This document shows, piece by piece, positions 25,853 through 36,300 of a DNA stretch of 64,000 bases. The notes under the pieces were generated by a model. It ran no database searches. It saw only the letters and a list, made by a program, of their open reading frames with translations, and had not been told where the DNA came from. The number at the start of each line of letters is the position of its first letter. The stretch's first letter is position 1. A program made the translations under genes and the position numbers. The stretch lies in the NCBI RefSeq assembly GCF_014250515.1, contig NZ_CP060202.1, forward strand, positions 1 to 64,000, given 5' to 3'. The DNA comes from Hymenobacter sediminicola (GTDB taxonomy: Bacteria > Bacteroidota > Bacteroidia > Cytophagales > Hymenobacteraceae).

Positions 25853-26824
25853 TTAGCTCTCGCGCTCCAGCAGTTGCAGGGCCAGGTGGCGCAGGGGCTC
25901 CTTGCGGGCGGCTGGCACGCTCACGCGGTCCAAGTGCTGCAAGGCGTCCTCGAAGTAGTGGTTGATGCGGGCCTCGGTCTGGGGGCGAATATCCAGCTCG
26001 TCGTAGAGGGCGCGCACGGCCTGCACTTTGGCGTCGGCATCAGCTATGGGCTGGCCGATGTGGCGGGCCAGCTGGGCGCGCTGGGTTTCGTTGGCTTGAG
26101 TTTGGGCCGTGAGCAGCAGGAAGGTTTTCTTGTCGCTGAGGATGTCGCCGCCGACACGCTTGCCGAAGGTGGCGGCGTCGCCGTACACATCCAGCAGGTC
26201 GTCACGGAGCTGGAATGCTACGCCGATGCCTTCCCCAAACAGGCGTAGGTGCTCGGCATCTGCCTCAGAGCCGCCACCCAACCGGGCGCCTAGCTCCAGC
26301 GCGAAGCCCAGCAATACGGCCGTTTTCAGCCGAATCATGTCGATATATTGATCAATGCTGACCTCGGTTTCCGTCTCGAAGTTCATGTCCCACTGCTGGC
26401 CTTCGCACACCTCGGCGGCTGTTTGGGAGAAGCGGCGCAGCATGGGGGCCAACAGGGCGGGTGGCATATCAAACAGCAGCTCGTAGGCCCGCACCAGCAT
26501 CACGTCGCCTGATAGGATGGCCACGTTGGGGTTCCACTTTTCGTGCACCGTGGGCTGGCCGCGCCGCAGCGGAGCCTGGTCCATGATGTCGTCGTGGAGC
26601 AACGTGAAGTTGTGGAACACCTCCACGGCCAATGCGGGCTTCAGGGCCACATCCAGCGCATCGGTGTAGAGCTGGGCACCCAGCAGCGTGAGCAGCGGCC
26701 GGATGCGCTTGCCGCCCAGCGCCATGATGTAGCGAATGGGCTCGTAGAGGGCGGTGGGCTGGTCGCCGTAGTGCAGCTCGGCAAGAGCGGCCGTGAGTTT
26801 ATTGGAGAGGGCAGTAAGGTCCAC
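25853..26824 (-). CDS. Polyprenyl (isoprenyl) diphosphate synthase
   Basis: It elongates isoprenyl diphosphates for quinone or undecaprenyl synthesis. The 323-residue product has the first Asp-rich motif 'LLHDDIMDQAPLRRG' (~residue 75-89) and the second 'QLRDDLLDVYGD' (~210), plus 'GGKRIRPLL' near 38. There is no ATG before the family's start; the in-frame GTG at 26822-26824 gives the usual family length and lies just below a TACCTTTC promoter-like box at 26849-26856. A longer ORF to 26920 passes through that promoter. Chain length of the product is not predictable from what I can see. Confidence 0.92.
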   Translation of the reverse strand: MDLTALSNKLTAALAELHYGDQPTALYEPIRYIMALGGKRIRPLLTLLGAQLYTDALDVALKPALAVEVFHNFTLLHDDIMDQAPLRRGQPTVHEKWNPNVAILSGDVMLVRAYELLFDMPPALLAPMLRRFSQTAAEVCEGQQWDMNFETETEVSIDQYIDMIRLKTAVLLGFALELGARLGGGSEADAEHLRLFGEGIGVAFQLRDDLLDVYGDAATFGKRVGGDILSDKKTFLLLTAQTQANETQRAQLARHIGQPIADADAKVQAVRALYDELDIRPQTEARINHYFEDALQHLDRVSVPAARKEPLRHLALQLLERES

Positions 26825-26902
26825 AGAAACGGGTAAAGGTTCGGAGAGGAAAGGTACGGCAGCAGATATTGTTCTGAGTGCGGGGCAAGCGCACAAAGAA
26901 AC

Positions 26903-27010
26903 GCCCGTCACCCTGAGCAAAGCGAAGGGCCCTATTGCGTTGAAACGATTGATGCCACAACGGCTCGTTTCAATGCAACGAGGTCCTTCGCTTTGCTCAG
27001 GGTGACGGGC
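26903..27010. repeat. Intergenic palindromic element, copy A
   Basis: Two ~46-bp arms, inverted and ~90% matched, surround a 16-nt loop. The outer arm carries GTCACCCTGAGC and the inner arm CAAAGCGAAGG. It sits between the polyprenyl synthase and RNase R genes. The outer sequence resembles the ends of the palindromes at 36861 and 55338, so these belong to one family of extragenic palindromes. Confidence 0.85.
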
Positions 27011-27030
27011 AGTCCTGTAACAGCGCCCTC

Positions 27031-29538
27031 CTACCGGCGGCGCTTGCCTTTGTTGTCGCCACCAGGGCGGCCGCCGCTGCTGCGCTCGGGGCGGTAGCCG
27101 CGGGGCCTGCTGTTCTCGCGTCGCTCCTGTAGCTCGCGCTGCTTCACTGCATCGGGACGGTTATCTACCAGCTCGAAGTCGATAGTACGGTCGAGCAGAT
27201 TGGCCGATTTGACAATCACCTGAAGCTCGTCGCCGAACTGGATGATGCGCTTGCTGCGCTGCCCCACGATGCGGTAGTTGTCGCGGTCCAGCTCGAAATG
27301 GTCGCCGGGAATCTCGCTCAGGCGCACCATGCCTTCGCACTTGTTTTCCTCAATTTCGATATACATGCCGCGTTCCGTCAGGCCCGACACTACCCCGGTG
27401 AACGTCTCGCCAATCACCTCCGACATAAACTCCACCTGCTTGTATTTGATGCTGGCGCGCTCGGCGGAGGCCGCTACTTTCTCGCGTTCCGAGGAGTGCT
27501 TGCACTCTTCTTCCACGGGCTCCACCTCCACGTTCTTGCCACCTTCCAGGTAGTGCTCCAGCAGGCGGTGCGCCATCATATCGGGGTAGCGACGGATGGG
27601 TGAGGTGAAGTGTGAGTAATGGTCAAAGGCCAGACCGAAGTGGCCCAGCGGCTCGGTGGTATAAATGGCCTTGCTCATGGTGCGCACGGCCAGGGTCTGA
27701 ATCACGTTCTGCTCGGGCCGGCCCATTACCTCCATCGAGAGGTCGTTCAGCTCGGTGCTGATCTTCTTCGGGTTGGCCAGGTCGAGGTTGTGGCCAAATT
27801 TCTTGGCGAACAGCGCAAAGGTCTGCAGGCGGTCCGGGTCGGGGGCTTCGTGCACGCGGTACACCATTGTGAAGCGCGGCTTGCGGGCCTTGAGCTTGAA
27901 CACGAACTCAGCCACCTTGCGGTTGGCGAGTAGCATGAACTCCTCAATCATCTTGTGCGCGTCCTTGCGCTCCTTCACGTACACGCCCAGCGGCTTGCCG
28001 TTCTCGTCCAGACGGAACTTCACCTCCTGCGTCTCGAAGCTGATGGCGCCTTGCTTGAAGCGGGTTGCGCACAGCTTCTTGGCAATGCTGTTCATGAGCT
28101 GGATTTCGGTGGTGTAGTCCGAGTCCAGCCCTTCGATGCGCTCCTGCGCTTCCTCATAGGCGAAGCGGCGGTCGGAGTGAATGATGGTTTTGCCGAACCA
28201 CGACTCGTAGAGCTTGCCGTTTTCGTCGAGCTCAAACACGGCCGAGAAGGTCAGTTTATCCTCGTTAGGGCGCAACGAGCAGAGGCCGTTGGAGAGGCGC
28301 TCCGGTAGCATCGGAATCACCCGGTCTACGAGGTAGACCGATGTAGCGCGGTGCTTGGCTTCCTGCTCCAGGGCCGTGCCGGGCCGCACGTAGTGCGTCA
28401 CGTCGGCGATGTGCACCCCGATTTCCCAGTGGCCGTTTTCCAGCTTCTGGATACTCAAAGCATCGTCGAAGTCCTTGGCGTCGGCTGGGTCGATGGTGAA
28501 GGTGGTGATGTGGCGGAAGTCGCGGCGGCGCTCAATCTCAGCAGGCGGGATGACATCGGAAATAGATTCCGACTCCTCCTCTACCTCAGCCGGAAATTCA
28601 AACGGCAGCCCGAACTCGGCCATGATGGCATTTATCTCGGCTTCGTTGCCGCCGGCCTGCCCGAAGCTGCGCACCACTTCACCCAGCGGCGACCGGCCGG
28701 CATCATCCTCCGGAAACTCCGTGACGCGCACCAGCACTTTCTCGCCATCTACGGCGCCGTGCAGGTTCTCGAAAGGCACAAACACGTCGAAGTACATCTT
28801 GCGGTTGTCGGGCTTCACGAAGCCGATGCCGCCGCGCACCTGCAGGCGGCCTACCACCTCGGGGCGCACCCGCTTGAGCACTTCTACCACGTCGCCGACA
28901 GGGCGGCCGTCGCGGGAGCCGCGCAAGCGCAGGCGCACGGTGTCGCCGTGCATGGCAAACTTCAACCGGTCCGTGAACACGCGCACGTCACTTTCGCTTT
29001 CCTCCGAAATCACGAAGGCAAACTTGTCGGTAGCCAGCGCCACGGTCCCGACGATGGTTTCGGCGTGGGAGTCGCGGCGGCGGCGGGTTTCGGTGGCACC
29101 GTCGGCATCAGGAAAGTCGAAGCCGGCCTCGCGGCGGCGGTGCACCACAGGGTCTTGGCCGAAGTCGGCTTCGGGGGGCCGGATGCTGCGGCGAGCAGGC
29201 ACCGGTGTGTTATCGGTGTTGCGCGCCCGACGGCTACTGGCGGGCACTGTAGCCGCATCAGCAGCGGCGGAGTCCGTGAGGCGGTACTCGTCGTTTTGCA
29301 GCAGTGTGAGCATGCCGGCGTTTTTCAACGCCTTCAGATGGGCAAATATGTCTTCGCGCTGCTCCTTGGTTGTCACGCCGAGGCGGCGCGAAATCTGGCG
29401 GTAGGCAAAGACCTTACCGGGGTTGTCGCGGAAGATGCGGAATACGATGTCTTTGGTAATAGGGGCAGCATCATGGCTGCCAGCGGCTGCCTTCGCGCGG
29501 TCGGCGCGGGGGGCGGCGGAGTCGTCTTTTCTTTTCAT
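27031..29538 (-). CDS. rnr: Ribonuclease R
   Basis: RNase R is a processive 3'->5' exoribonuclease able to degrade structured RNA. The 835-residue product has an N-terminal winged helix (~25-88), a long Arg-rich linker (~100-160), two cold-shock domains (~160-290), the RNB catalytic domain beginning at 'DPADAKDFDDA' (350-360, metal-binding Asp cluster), and a C-terminal S1 domain with a basic tail. Length is in the family range. It is flanked by palindromic DNA on one side and a hairpin near 29680 on the other. Confidence 0.96.
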   Translation of the reverse strand: MKRKDDSAAPRADRAKAAAGSHDAAPITKDIVFRIFRDNPGKVFAYRQISRRLGVTTKEQREDIFAHLKALKNAGMLTLLQNDEYRLTDSAAADAATVPASSRRARNTDNTPVPARRSIRPPEADFGQDPVVHRRREAGFDFPDADGATETRRRRDSHAETIVGTVALATDKFAFVISEESESDVRVFTDRLKFAMHGDTVRLRLRGSRDGRPVGDVVEVLKRVRPEVVGRLQVRGGIGFVKPDNRKMYFDVFVPFENLHGAVDGEKVLVRVTEFPEDDAGRSPLGEVVRSFGQAGGNEAEINAIMAEFGLPFEFPAEVEEESESISDVIPPAEIERRRDFRHITTFTIDPADAKDFDDALSIQKLENGHWEIGVHIADVTHYVRPGTALEQEAKHRATSVYLVDRVIPMLPERLSNGLCSLRPNEDKLTFSAVFELDENGKLYESWFGKTIIHSDRRFAYEEAQERIEGLDSDYTTEIQLMNSIAKKLCATRFKQGAISFETQEVKFRLDENGKPLGVYVKERKDAHKMIEEFMLLANRKVAEFVFKLKARKPRFTMVYRVHEAPDPDRLQTFALFAKKFGHNLDLANPKKISTELNDLSMEVMGRPEQNVIQTLAVRTMSKAIYTTEPLGHFGLAFDHYSHFTSPIRRYPDMMAHRLLEHYLEGGKNVEVEPVEEECKHSSEREKVAASAERASIKYKQVEFMSEVIGETFTGVVSGLTERGMYIEIEENKCEGMVRLSEIPGDHFELDRDNYRIVGQRSKRIIQFGDELQVIVKSANLLDRTIDFELVDNRPDAVKQRELQERRENSRPRGYRPERSSGGRPGGDNKGKRRR

Positions 29539-29670
29539 TTAGAAAATGAGAGCCGCCAGTGGTTGTCTTTTTCGCAGGCGGCGGGGTTGATAGGAAAAGC
29601 CGTTTTACGAGGCTTTCCGGGTGAAGTATACAGGCCCGTGGAGGGCTTCGGGAAGATGATACGGAATATA

Positions 29671-29692
29671 GCAGGGAATAACTATTCCCTGC
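29671..29692. repeat. Short near-perfect palindrome upstream of rnr
   Basis: GCAGGGAATA and TATTCCCTGC pair around a 2-nt loop. There is no T run, so it may be an operator or mRNA leader hairpin and not a terminator. Confidence 0.45.
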
Positions 29693-29732
29693 GGCAAATG
29701 GGCTGTTATTGTTAGGTTACGCAGCGGAAGGC

Positions 29733-31736
29733 TTAGGCCCGGCTGGCCACAGCGGCCCGGATATCGGCGGGCTCGTCTTTGGGAATAGCGGCCAGCAGCG
29801 TGCGGGTATACTCGTGCTGTGGGTTGGCATACACCTCGGCAGCCAGGCCGCTTTCCACTATCTGCCCCTGGCGCATTACCAGAATCCGGTCGGACATAAA
29901 GCGAGCCACGGACAAGTCGTGGGTGATGAATAAATACGTAATACCGAACTCACGTTTGAGGTCGTTGAGCAGGTTGAGTACTTGGGCCTGCACCGACACG
30001 TCGAGGGCCGAAACGGACTCGTCGCAGATGATACACTTGGGCTGCAGCGCCAGGGCCCGCGCAATACAGATACGCTGGCGCTGGCCGCCGCTGAACTCGT
30101 GGGGATAGCGCAGGTAGTGGTCCTCTTTCAGGCCCACGGTGCGCAGCAACTCCAACACGCGGTCCTTTTGCTGCTGCCGGGTGCCACCTACGCCGTGCAC
30201 TCGCATGGGCTCCAGAATGGCTTCGCCCACAGTCATCATCGGGTTCAGGGCGGCATAAGGATCCTGAAACACCATCTGAAACTCGCGGCGGCGGCGGCGA
30301 AGCTGCTCAGCCGGAAGCGTAGCCAGATCAACTCCTTCGAACAGGATACTGCCCGAAGTTGGTTCCACCAGCCGCAACAGCGTCCGGCCCAGCGTGGTCT
30401 TGCCGCAGCCCGACTCCCCTACCAACCCCACAGTCTCGCCCGGATAGATATCGAAGCTCACGCCGTCCACGGCCCGCACGTATTCCTTCTTCCGGTTGAA
30501 GAAGCCCTTGCGAATCGGGAAGTGCACATTCAGGTTCTCAACCCGGAGTAAGGGTGCCTGGGAATCTGGAAAGACACTCGCCTCCTGAGTAACACCTGGT
30601 GACGCAACGGGCAAAACGCTTTGCTCTGCCATGTTGAAATCTGATGCCGTCTGCATCGGATCCAAGGGCTCGTTTCCTAGCAGCAACGGCTGGCCCGACT
30701 CTATGCCCGGTGCGGATTCCAGACCAAACGTGTGCTCTGCAGGCCGTGAAACAGAATGTTCCACGGGGAACGTTTTGGCGGTTTCAGGTATGCTTTGAGA
30801 GCCTAGTATGGCTACCTCACTAATTTCAGTAGCAGGCAGTTGCACGAACCCTGTTTCAGTAGCCGAAAAGGTGCCATCGGCGTTTTCCTGCATAAAATCG
30901 GCTACTACCGGAAGTTTTTTCCGGCCAACCGAAAGTTTTGGGCGGCACGCCAGCAAGCCCTTGGTGTAGGGGTGCTGCGGGTTCGTGAAGATGTCGAGCA
31001 CCGGGCCCTGTTCTACTACACGGCCCCGGTACATCACCAGAATCCGGTCGGCTATTTCGGCCACCACGCCCAGATCGTGGGTGATAAAAATGACAGCTGT
31101 GTTGTGCTGACGGCGTAGGTCATCTATCAGGCGAAGCATGCGGGCCTGCACCGTCACGTCGAGGGCCGTGGTAGGCTCATCGGCAATAAGGATGGCGGGG
31201 TTGCAGGCCATGGCCATGGCAATCATCACGCGCTGCTTCTGGCCGCCGCTGATTTCGTGGGGGTAGCTGCTGAAAATCTTCTCGGGGCGCGGCAGCTGGG
31301 CCATCGTAAATAGCTCCACCGTCCGGGCCTCGGCCTGCTTCTCTGTAAGAGTGGTGTGCAGGCGCAATGCCTCCACTACCTGGCTGCCACAGGTGTACAC
31401 GGGGTTCAGGGACGTCATCGGTTCCTGAAAAATCATGCTGATGTCGTTGCCGCGCACCTTCCGCAGCTGCTCGTCCGAGAGCTTCAGTAGGTCTACCTCC
31501 CCTAGCGCCTCGCTCTGAAACCGCGCCTCGCCCGAAGTAATCTGGCCGGGTGGCAGCGGAATCAGGCCCATCAGCGCCAACGACGTGACGGATTTTCCCG
31601 AGCCCGATTCGCCTACAATAGCCAGCGTTTCGCCCCGCCGCAGGTCGAAGGAAATATCGGCCACGGCCCGCGTGTTGCCGCGGTGGCTGTGAAAGTCGAT
31701 GGTGAGGTTGCGGACGGAGAGAATGGGCTGGGACAC
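29733..31736 (-). CDS. Fused double-NBD peptide ABC transporter ATP-binding protein
   Basis: The 667-residue protein fuses two DppD/OppD-DppF/OppF-type ATPase domains of a dipeptide/oligopeptide importer. Domain 1 (~1-265) has Walker A '[10 protein letters not shown]' near 40 and 'ISGGQKQRV' near 158. Domain 2 (~398-660) has Walker A 'GESGCGKTT' near 440, '[15 protein letters not shown]' and Walker B '[12 protein letters not shown]'. Between them is a ~120-residue low-complexity linker rich in Glu, Pro, Thr and Ala with no known fold. The start is GTG, under a TATCTTTA promoter-like box at 31764-31771. The permease and binding-protein genes are not adjacent. Confidence 0.94.
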   Translation of the reverse strand: MSQPILSVRNLTIDFHSHRGNTRAVADISFDLRRGETLAIVGESGSGKSVTSLALMGLIPLPPGQITSGEARFQSEALGEVDLLKLSDEQLRKVRGNDISMIFQEPMTSLNPVYTCGSQVVEALRLHTTLTEKQAEARTVELFTMAQLPRPEKIFSSYPHEISGGQKQRVMIAMAMACNPAILIADEPTTALDVTVQARMLRLIDDLRRQHNTAVIFITHDLGVVAEIADRILVMYRGRVVEQGPVLDIFTNPQHPYTKGLLACRPKLSVGRKKLPVVADFMQENADGTFSATETGFVQLPATEISEVAILGSQSIPETAKTFPVEHSVSRPAEHTFGLESAPGIESGQPLLLGNEPLDPMQTASDFNMAEQSVLPVASPGVTQEASVFPDSQAPLLRVENLNVHFPIRKGFFNRKKEYVRAVDGVSFDIYPGETVGLVGESGCGKTTLGRTLLRLVEPTSGSILFEGVDLATLPAEQLRRRRREFQMVFQDPYAALNPMMTVGEAILEPMRVHGVGGTRQQQKDRVLELLRTVGLKEDHYLRYPHEFSGGQRQRICIARALALQPKCIICDESVSALDVSVQAQVLNLLNDLKREFGITYLFITHDLSVARFMSDRILVMRQGQIVESGLAAEVYANPQHEYTRTLLAAIPKDEPADIRAAVASRA

Positions 31737-31800
31737 GGCGGCGAAGGACGGAGCGGAAAAAAGTAAAGATAGGCCAAGTAGGCGGTAGCTTGCCGTGTGC

Positions 31801-31818
31801 CATTGGCGTATACCAATG
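31801..31818. repeat. CATTGG...CCAATG inverted repeat
   Basis: A 6-bp-arm inverted repeat lies in the divergent region between the ABC ATPase and the Imm50-like gene. A similar half occurs near 33236. It may be a regulatory site, but this is weak. Confidence 0.25.
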
Positions 31819-31938
31819 ATACCGAATCACACACTATTCCCTACAGAAGGCCGTATGATGAGCAGTGTATTAAGTCGCCGGTACACTAGTTGGTGATAAG
31901 AGCCTCTATTCTATCTATTTTCCTGAAGCTCTCTGGAT

Positions 31939-32349
31939 ATGACAAGCAGTGAGAATTCTGCAATCAGCCGAATAATCAACTCAGAAGCTGTTCTACAGCA
32001 CTTTGGCTATTGGCCAGACTTCCATGATGCCGAAATTACCAGAGTAATTTTTGAGGCTAACCCCGGTTATTACCCTTCCGTAACCGTTCTGCTTTCGGCT
32101 TTTGAAAGAACCCGGGAAACTGATGAGAGGGGTTACTATAGGACTATAAAAAACTGCGACATCAAGTTTCAATTCAATAATATTCAAGAAATGGAATTTG
32201 GCAATTTCAGTCATCAGAATGCCATTTTATGTTTGGTTTTCGAAGAAGCCGAGAAATCAATCAGGTGTACAATTGATGCCGCTACAGGCTTGGAAGCGGT
32301 TATTGTAGCTGAAGAGATAGTAGTTGAAAGCTTAACTATAACAAAGTAG
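31939..32349 (+). CDS. Imm50-like immunity-type protein (orphan)
   Basis: The 136-residue protein resembles immunity protein 50 (Imm50) of polymorphic-toxin systems, recognised by 'FGYWPDFHDAEITRVIFE' near residue 22, with later beta strands. No toxin domain, secretion cassette or other immunity gene is adjacent, so it is an orphan. Its composition is clearly more A+T-rich than its neighbours, suggesting recent acquisition. It sits between two terminator-bounded housekeeping units. An orphan immunity gene could protect against a toxin made by competitors. Imm50 assignment is by eye only. Confidence 0.6.
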   Translation: MTSSENSAISRIINSEAVLQHFGYWPDFHDAEITRVIFEANPGYYPSVTVLLSAFERTRETDERGYYRTIKNCDIKFQFNNIQEMEFGNFSHQNAILCLVFEEAEKSIRCTIDAATGLEAVIVAEEIVVESLTITK

Positions 32350-32377
32350 AAGCGCGCCTCAGCCAAGAGAAGCTAAC

Positions 32378-32415
32378 AAAAACGGCCCGCCGGAACGATT
32401 CCAGCGGGCCGTTTT
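32378..32415. terminator. Bidirectional terminator
   Basis: A 12-bp stem (AAAACGGCCCGC) with a loop containing a further CGGAA/TTCC pairing is flanked by A/T runs. It lies between the convergent Imm50-like and lspA genes. Confidence 0.85.
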
Positions 32416-32435
32416 CAGGCAATCAAAGACAAAAT

Positions 32436-33095
32436 CTACACAACTTCCGAAGCCTCTGCATCCTGGCGGGCCTGGGCGGCAGCGGGGTCGTCGGCAGCTA
32501 CAGGGTGCGCTTTTTCTTCTTCGGTGCTGTAAAAACGGTTCTGGAACAACAGAATCAGGACTACTCCGATGAAAATGCAGGAGTCCGCAATGTTGAAGAT
32601 GGGAAAATCGGGTATGATCTGTCCGCCCACCAATGGCCAGGAAGCCGGAAAAAACCCGTCCGGGAAGTCTACAAACAGCATATCAATCACCTGCCCATGC
32701 AGCCAAGGCGTTGGGGCATTGAATGGAGCATTATCGTAGAGCACACCGTAAAAAATGGAGTCTACGAGGTTGCCGATGGCGCCACCCAGAATCAGGGAGA
32801 TGCATAAGATGAGACCATTCGGTGCGTGCTGCTTCCAGAGCCGGTAGATGTAGTAGCTGATACCCGTGACAGCCAGCAGCCTAAACAGCGTGAGAATCAC
32901 TTTGCCATACGGCGCCGGCAGCTCTACCCCAAAGGCCATCCCCGGATTCAGCGTGTAATGCAGCTTGAACCAGTCGCCTAAAACGGGGACTTCGCCGGGC
33001 ATTCCCATGGGCATATAGCGGTGCACCGCCCACTTCGACAGCTGATCAATGACGATGACCAACAGGGCCACCAAGTAGTATTTCCAGTACTTCAT
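32436..33095 (-). CDS. lspA: Lipoprotein signal peptidase LspA
   Basis: LspA cleaves the signal peptide of prolipoproteins after diacylglyceryl modification; the envelope lipoproteins in this window are its likely substrates. The 219-residue product has four transmembrane helices and the catalytic Asp pair in 'GNLVDSIFYG' (Asp112) and 'FNIADSCIF' (Asp171). An Arg usual in the first motif is Ser here. A long Ala/Asp/Glu tail after ~190 is not essential to the family. The start at 33095 begins the first helix; an upstream ATG adds only a few residues. It is close to ileS on the same strand, an ancestral arrangement. Confidence 0.94.
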   Translation of the reverse strand: MKYWKYYLVALLVIVIDQLSKWAVHRYMPMGMPGEVPVLGDWFKLHYTLNPGMAFGVELPAPYGKVILTLFRLLAVTGISYYIYRLWKQHAPNGLILCISLILGGAIGNLVDSIFYGVLYDNAPFNAPTPWLHGQVIDMLFVDFPDGFFPASWPLVGGQIIPDFPIFNIADSCIFIGVVLILLFQNRFYSTEEEKAHPVAADDPAAAQARQDAEASEVV

Positions 33096-33318
33096 TCTTG
33101 GGAAGTGAGAGGTTTGCAATGAGAAGTGAGACTTTGCCCTGACAGCGTGTCAGAGCCCGAACCTCTCCCCTCTCGTGGCACAAAGTGACGCAGAATTTTA
33201 GACTTCACCACCCAAGCGCATGGCTTGGCTGCTGTGCCATTGGTATATGTTTCAGGTGGCAGTTTATGCCGTTTTGAGCTTGAACTAGCATCTGATTTGA
33301 CGCTTTGTGCGCCGGTGT

Positions 33319-33349
33319 GCCAACCGCCGTTTCTGAGGCGGCGGTTGGC
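33319..33349 (-). terminator. Hairpin at the end of ileS
   Basis: GCCAACCGCCG pairs perfectly with CGGCGGTTGGC around a 9-nt loop, 10 bp past the ileS stop. It has no T run, so it may be a stability hairpin instead of an intrinsic terminator. Confidence 0.55.
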
Positions 33350-33358
33350 TCCTGAGGC

Positions 33359-36300
33359 TTAGGCAGTTGCTACGTTCAGCAATACGGGCACGGAAAACTC
33401 GTCGAATTCGAGTACCGAGCCGCCGCTGATTTCCGGGGCGAAATCCAGGGCTAGGGCCTGCACTTCCTCGCGGATGTAGCTGCCGAAACTCTGCACGGCG
33501 GCTTCCAGCTCGGGCTGCTGGCCCAGCGTGACGCGGATTTTGTCCTGCACTTCCAGGCCGCTGTCTTTGCGCAGGTTCTGGAGGCGGTTCACCAACTCGC
33601 GGGCTACACCTTCCTGGCGCAACTCATCGGTCAGGGTCACGTCGAGGGCTACCGTGAGCGGGCCGTCGGTGGCTACCAGCCAGCCGGGCAGGTCCTGGGT
33701 GCGGATTTCTACGTCGTCGGGGGCCAGGGTGTAGGCTTCACCGTCGATTTCTACAGCCAGCTGACCAGTTTTTTCGAGGGTGCTGATTTCCTCGGCGCTC
33801 ATCTGCTGGATGCGGGCGCCCACGGCTTTCAGCTTGGCCCCGTACTGCTGGCCCAGGCGCTTGAAGTTGGGCTTCACCGACTTCACCAGCACGCCGCTGG
33901 CATCATCGAGGAACTCCACGTGCTTCACGTTCACCTCGGCGCAAATCAGGTCTTCCACCAGGGCCACCTGGGCACGGGTCGAGTCGTTGAATACCGGCAC
34001 CAGGATGCGCTGCAGCGGCTGGCGCACCTTCAGCACCGACTTCTTGCGGAGCGAGTGGGTGAGCGAAGAAATGCGCTGGGCCAACTCCATCCGCTCCTCC
34101 AGGGCCTTGTCGATTCGGGCTTCATCGGCCTCCACCAACAGAGTCAGGTGCACCGATTCGGCAGCCAGCGGCGTGTTGCGCTCGATGGCTTCTTCGCGCA
34201 TGCCGTTGGTCATGTTCTGGTATAGCCACTCGGCGAAAAAGGGCGCAATTGGGGCCATGAGCTGCGACACCACCACCAGACATTCCTGGAGGGTTTCGTA
34301 GGCGGCGCGCTTGTCAGCGGTCAGCTCGCCCTTCCAGAAGCGGCGGCGCGAGAGGCGCACGTGCCAGTTGGAAAGCTGGTCCGTCACGAAATCCTGGATG
34401 GCGCGGGCGGCCTTCGTGGGGTCGTAGCCGTCATAGTGGCCGCGCACTTCCAGAATCAGCGACTGGAGCTTGCTCAGAATCCAGCGGTCCAGCTCGCTTA
34501 GCTCGGCGTGCGGCGTGCGGTCGAACTCGCGGGCCTGGAAGCCGTCGAGGTTGGCGTAGAGGGCGTAGAACGAGTAGGTGTTGAAGAGCGTGCCGAAGAA
34601 GCGGCGCTGCACCTCCGTGATGCCCGCCACGTCGAACTTGAGGTTGTCCCAGGGCTGGGCGTTGGCAATCATGTACCAGCGGGTGGCATCGGGGCCAAAC
34701 TGGCTGATGGTGGCAAACGGATCCACGGCGTTGCCGAGGCGCTTGCTCATCTTGTTGCCGTTCTTGTCGAGCACCAGGCCGTTGGCCATCACGTTTTTAT
34801 AGGCCACCGAGTCCTCCAGCATCACCGCTAGCGCGTGCAGGGTGAAGAACCAGCCGCGGGTCTGGTCCACGCCTTCGGCAATGAAATCGGCGGGGAAGTT
34901 CTTCTGGAACTGCCCTTCGTTTTCAATCGGGTAGTGCCACTGAGCGTAGGGCATGGCGCCGCTGTCGAACCACACGTCGATGAGGTCGGTTTCGCGGTAC
35001 ATGGGCTGGCCCGAGGGCGACACCAGGAAGATGTCGTCCACATAGGGCCGGTGCAGGTCGATTTTAGTGGTTTGGTCCGTAGAGCCGTTGGCCATCACCC
35101 AGTTGCCATCCACCAGCTGGTAGGGGTTATGGGTCATCACCTCGGCGGCTACGGCCTTGTCGATTTCGGCGTTCAGCTGCTCGATGCTGCCGATGCAGAT
35201 TTCCTCGGTACCGTCCTGGGTGCGCCAGATGGGCAGCGGCGTGCCCCAGTAGCGCGAGCGGCTCAGGTTCCAGTCGACCAGGTTTTCCAGCCAGTTGCCG
35301 AAGCGGCCGGTGCCGGTGCTGGCGGGCTGCCAGTTGATGGTTTTGTTGAGCTCGATGAGCCGGTCTTTCACCGCCGTGGTCTTGATAAACCAGGAGTCGA
35401 GCGGGTAGTAGAGCACGGGCTTGTCGGTGCGCCAGCAGTGCGGGTAGGTGTGCTCGTACTTCTCCACTTTGAAGGCCGTGCCTTCTCCCTTCATGCGGAT
35501 GGCAATGCTTTCGTCGAGGGTTTTGTAGTCGGCGCCCGATTCGTCGTGACCGTCGTAGTTTTTCACCCAGCGGCCGCCGAATTCACCCATCTGGGCCACG
35601 TAGCGGCCCGTCCGGTCCACGATGGGGCCGAGTTTGCCTTCGTCGTCGGCTACCATCAGGGCGGGGACGCCGGCCAGCTGGGCTACCCGAAAGTCGTCGG
35701 CGCCGAAGGTGGGCGAGATGTGCACGATGCCGGTACCGTCCTCAGTCGTCACGAAGTCGCCGGGAATCACGCGGAAGGCGCGCTCCTCCCCTTCAAACGC
35801 CGGGAAGCCTTTATCCTGGCCGAAGAGACGCTCGTATTTGATACCCACGAGGTCAGCGCCGGTGAATTCGGCTTCTATTTCCCAAGGAACCTGTCTTTCT
35901 ATGCTTCCCCAATCTGAGTAAGTTGGCAGAATGGGGGTGCCATTTTTAGTGAACTCAGAGAAGTAGCTCTTCAGCCGTGCTTTGGCCAGAACAACGCGGA
36001 TATACTGTTTGGTGTAAGGATTAATGGTGCGAACAAGAACGTAAGGGATGTTCTTGCCAACGGCCAAAGCAGTGTTGGCTGGTAACGTCCAAGGTGTTGT
36101 AGTCCAAGCGAGAATGAATATGTCAGTGTTTTCGATTAACCAGGATGGACCATCAAACAGCTTCTCCGACTGCTCATCCCGCTTCACCTTAAATTGGGCC
36201 ACGATGGTCGTGTCCTTCACGTCCCGGTAGGTGCCGGGCTGATTCAGCTCGTGCGACGACAGGCCCGTGCCGGCCGCTGGGGAGTAGGGCTGGATGGTGT

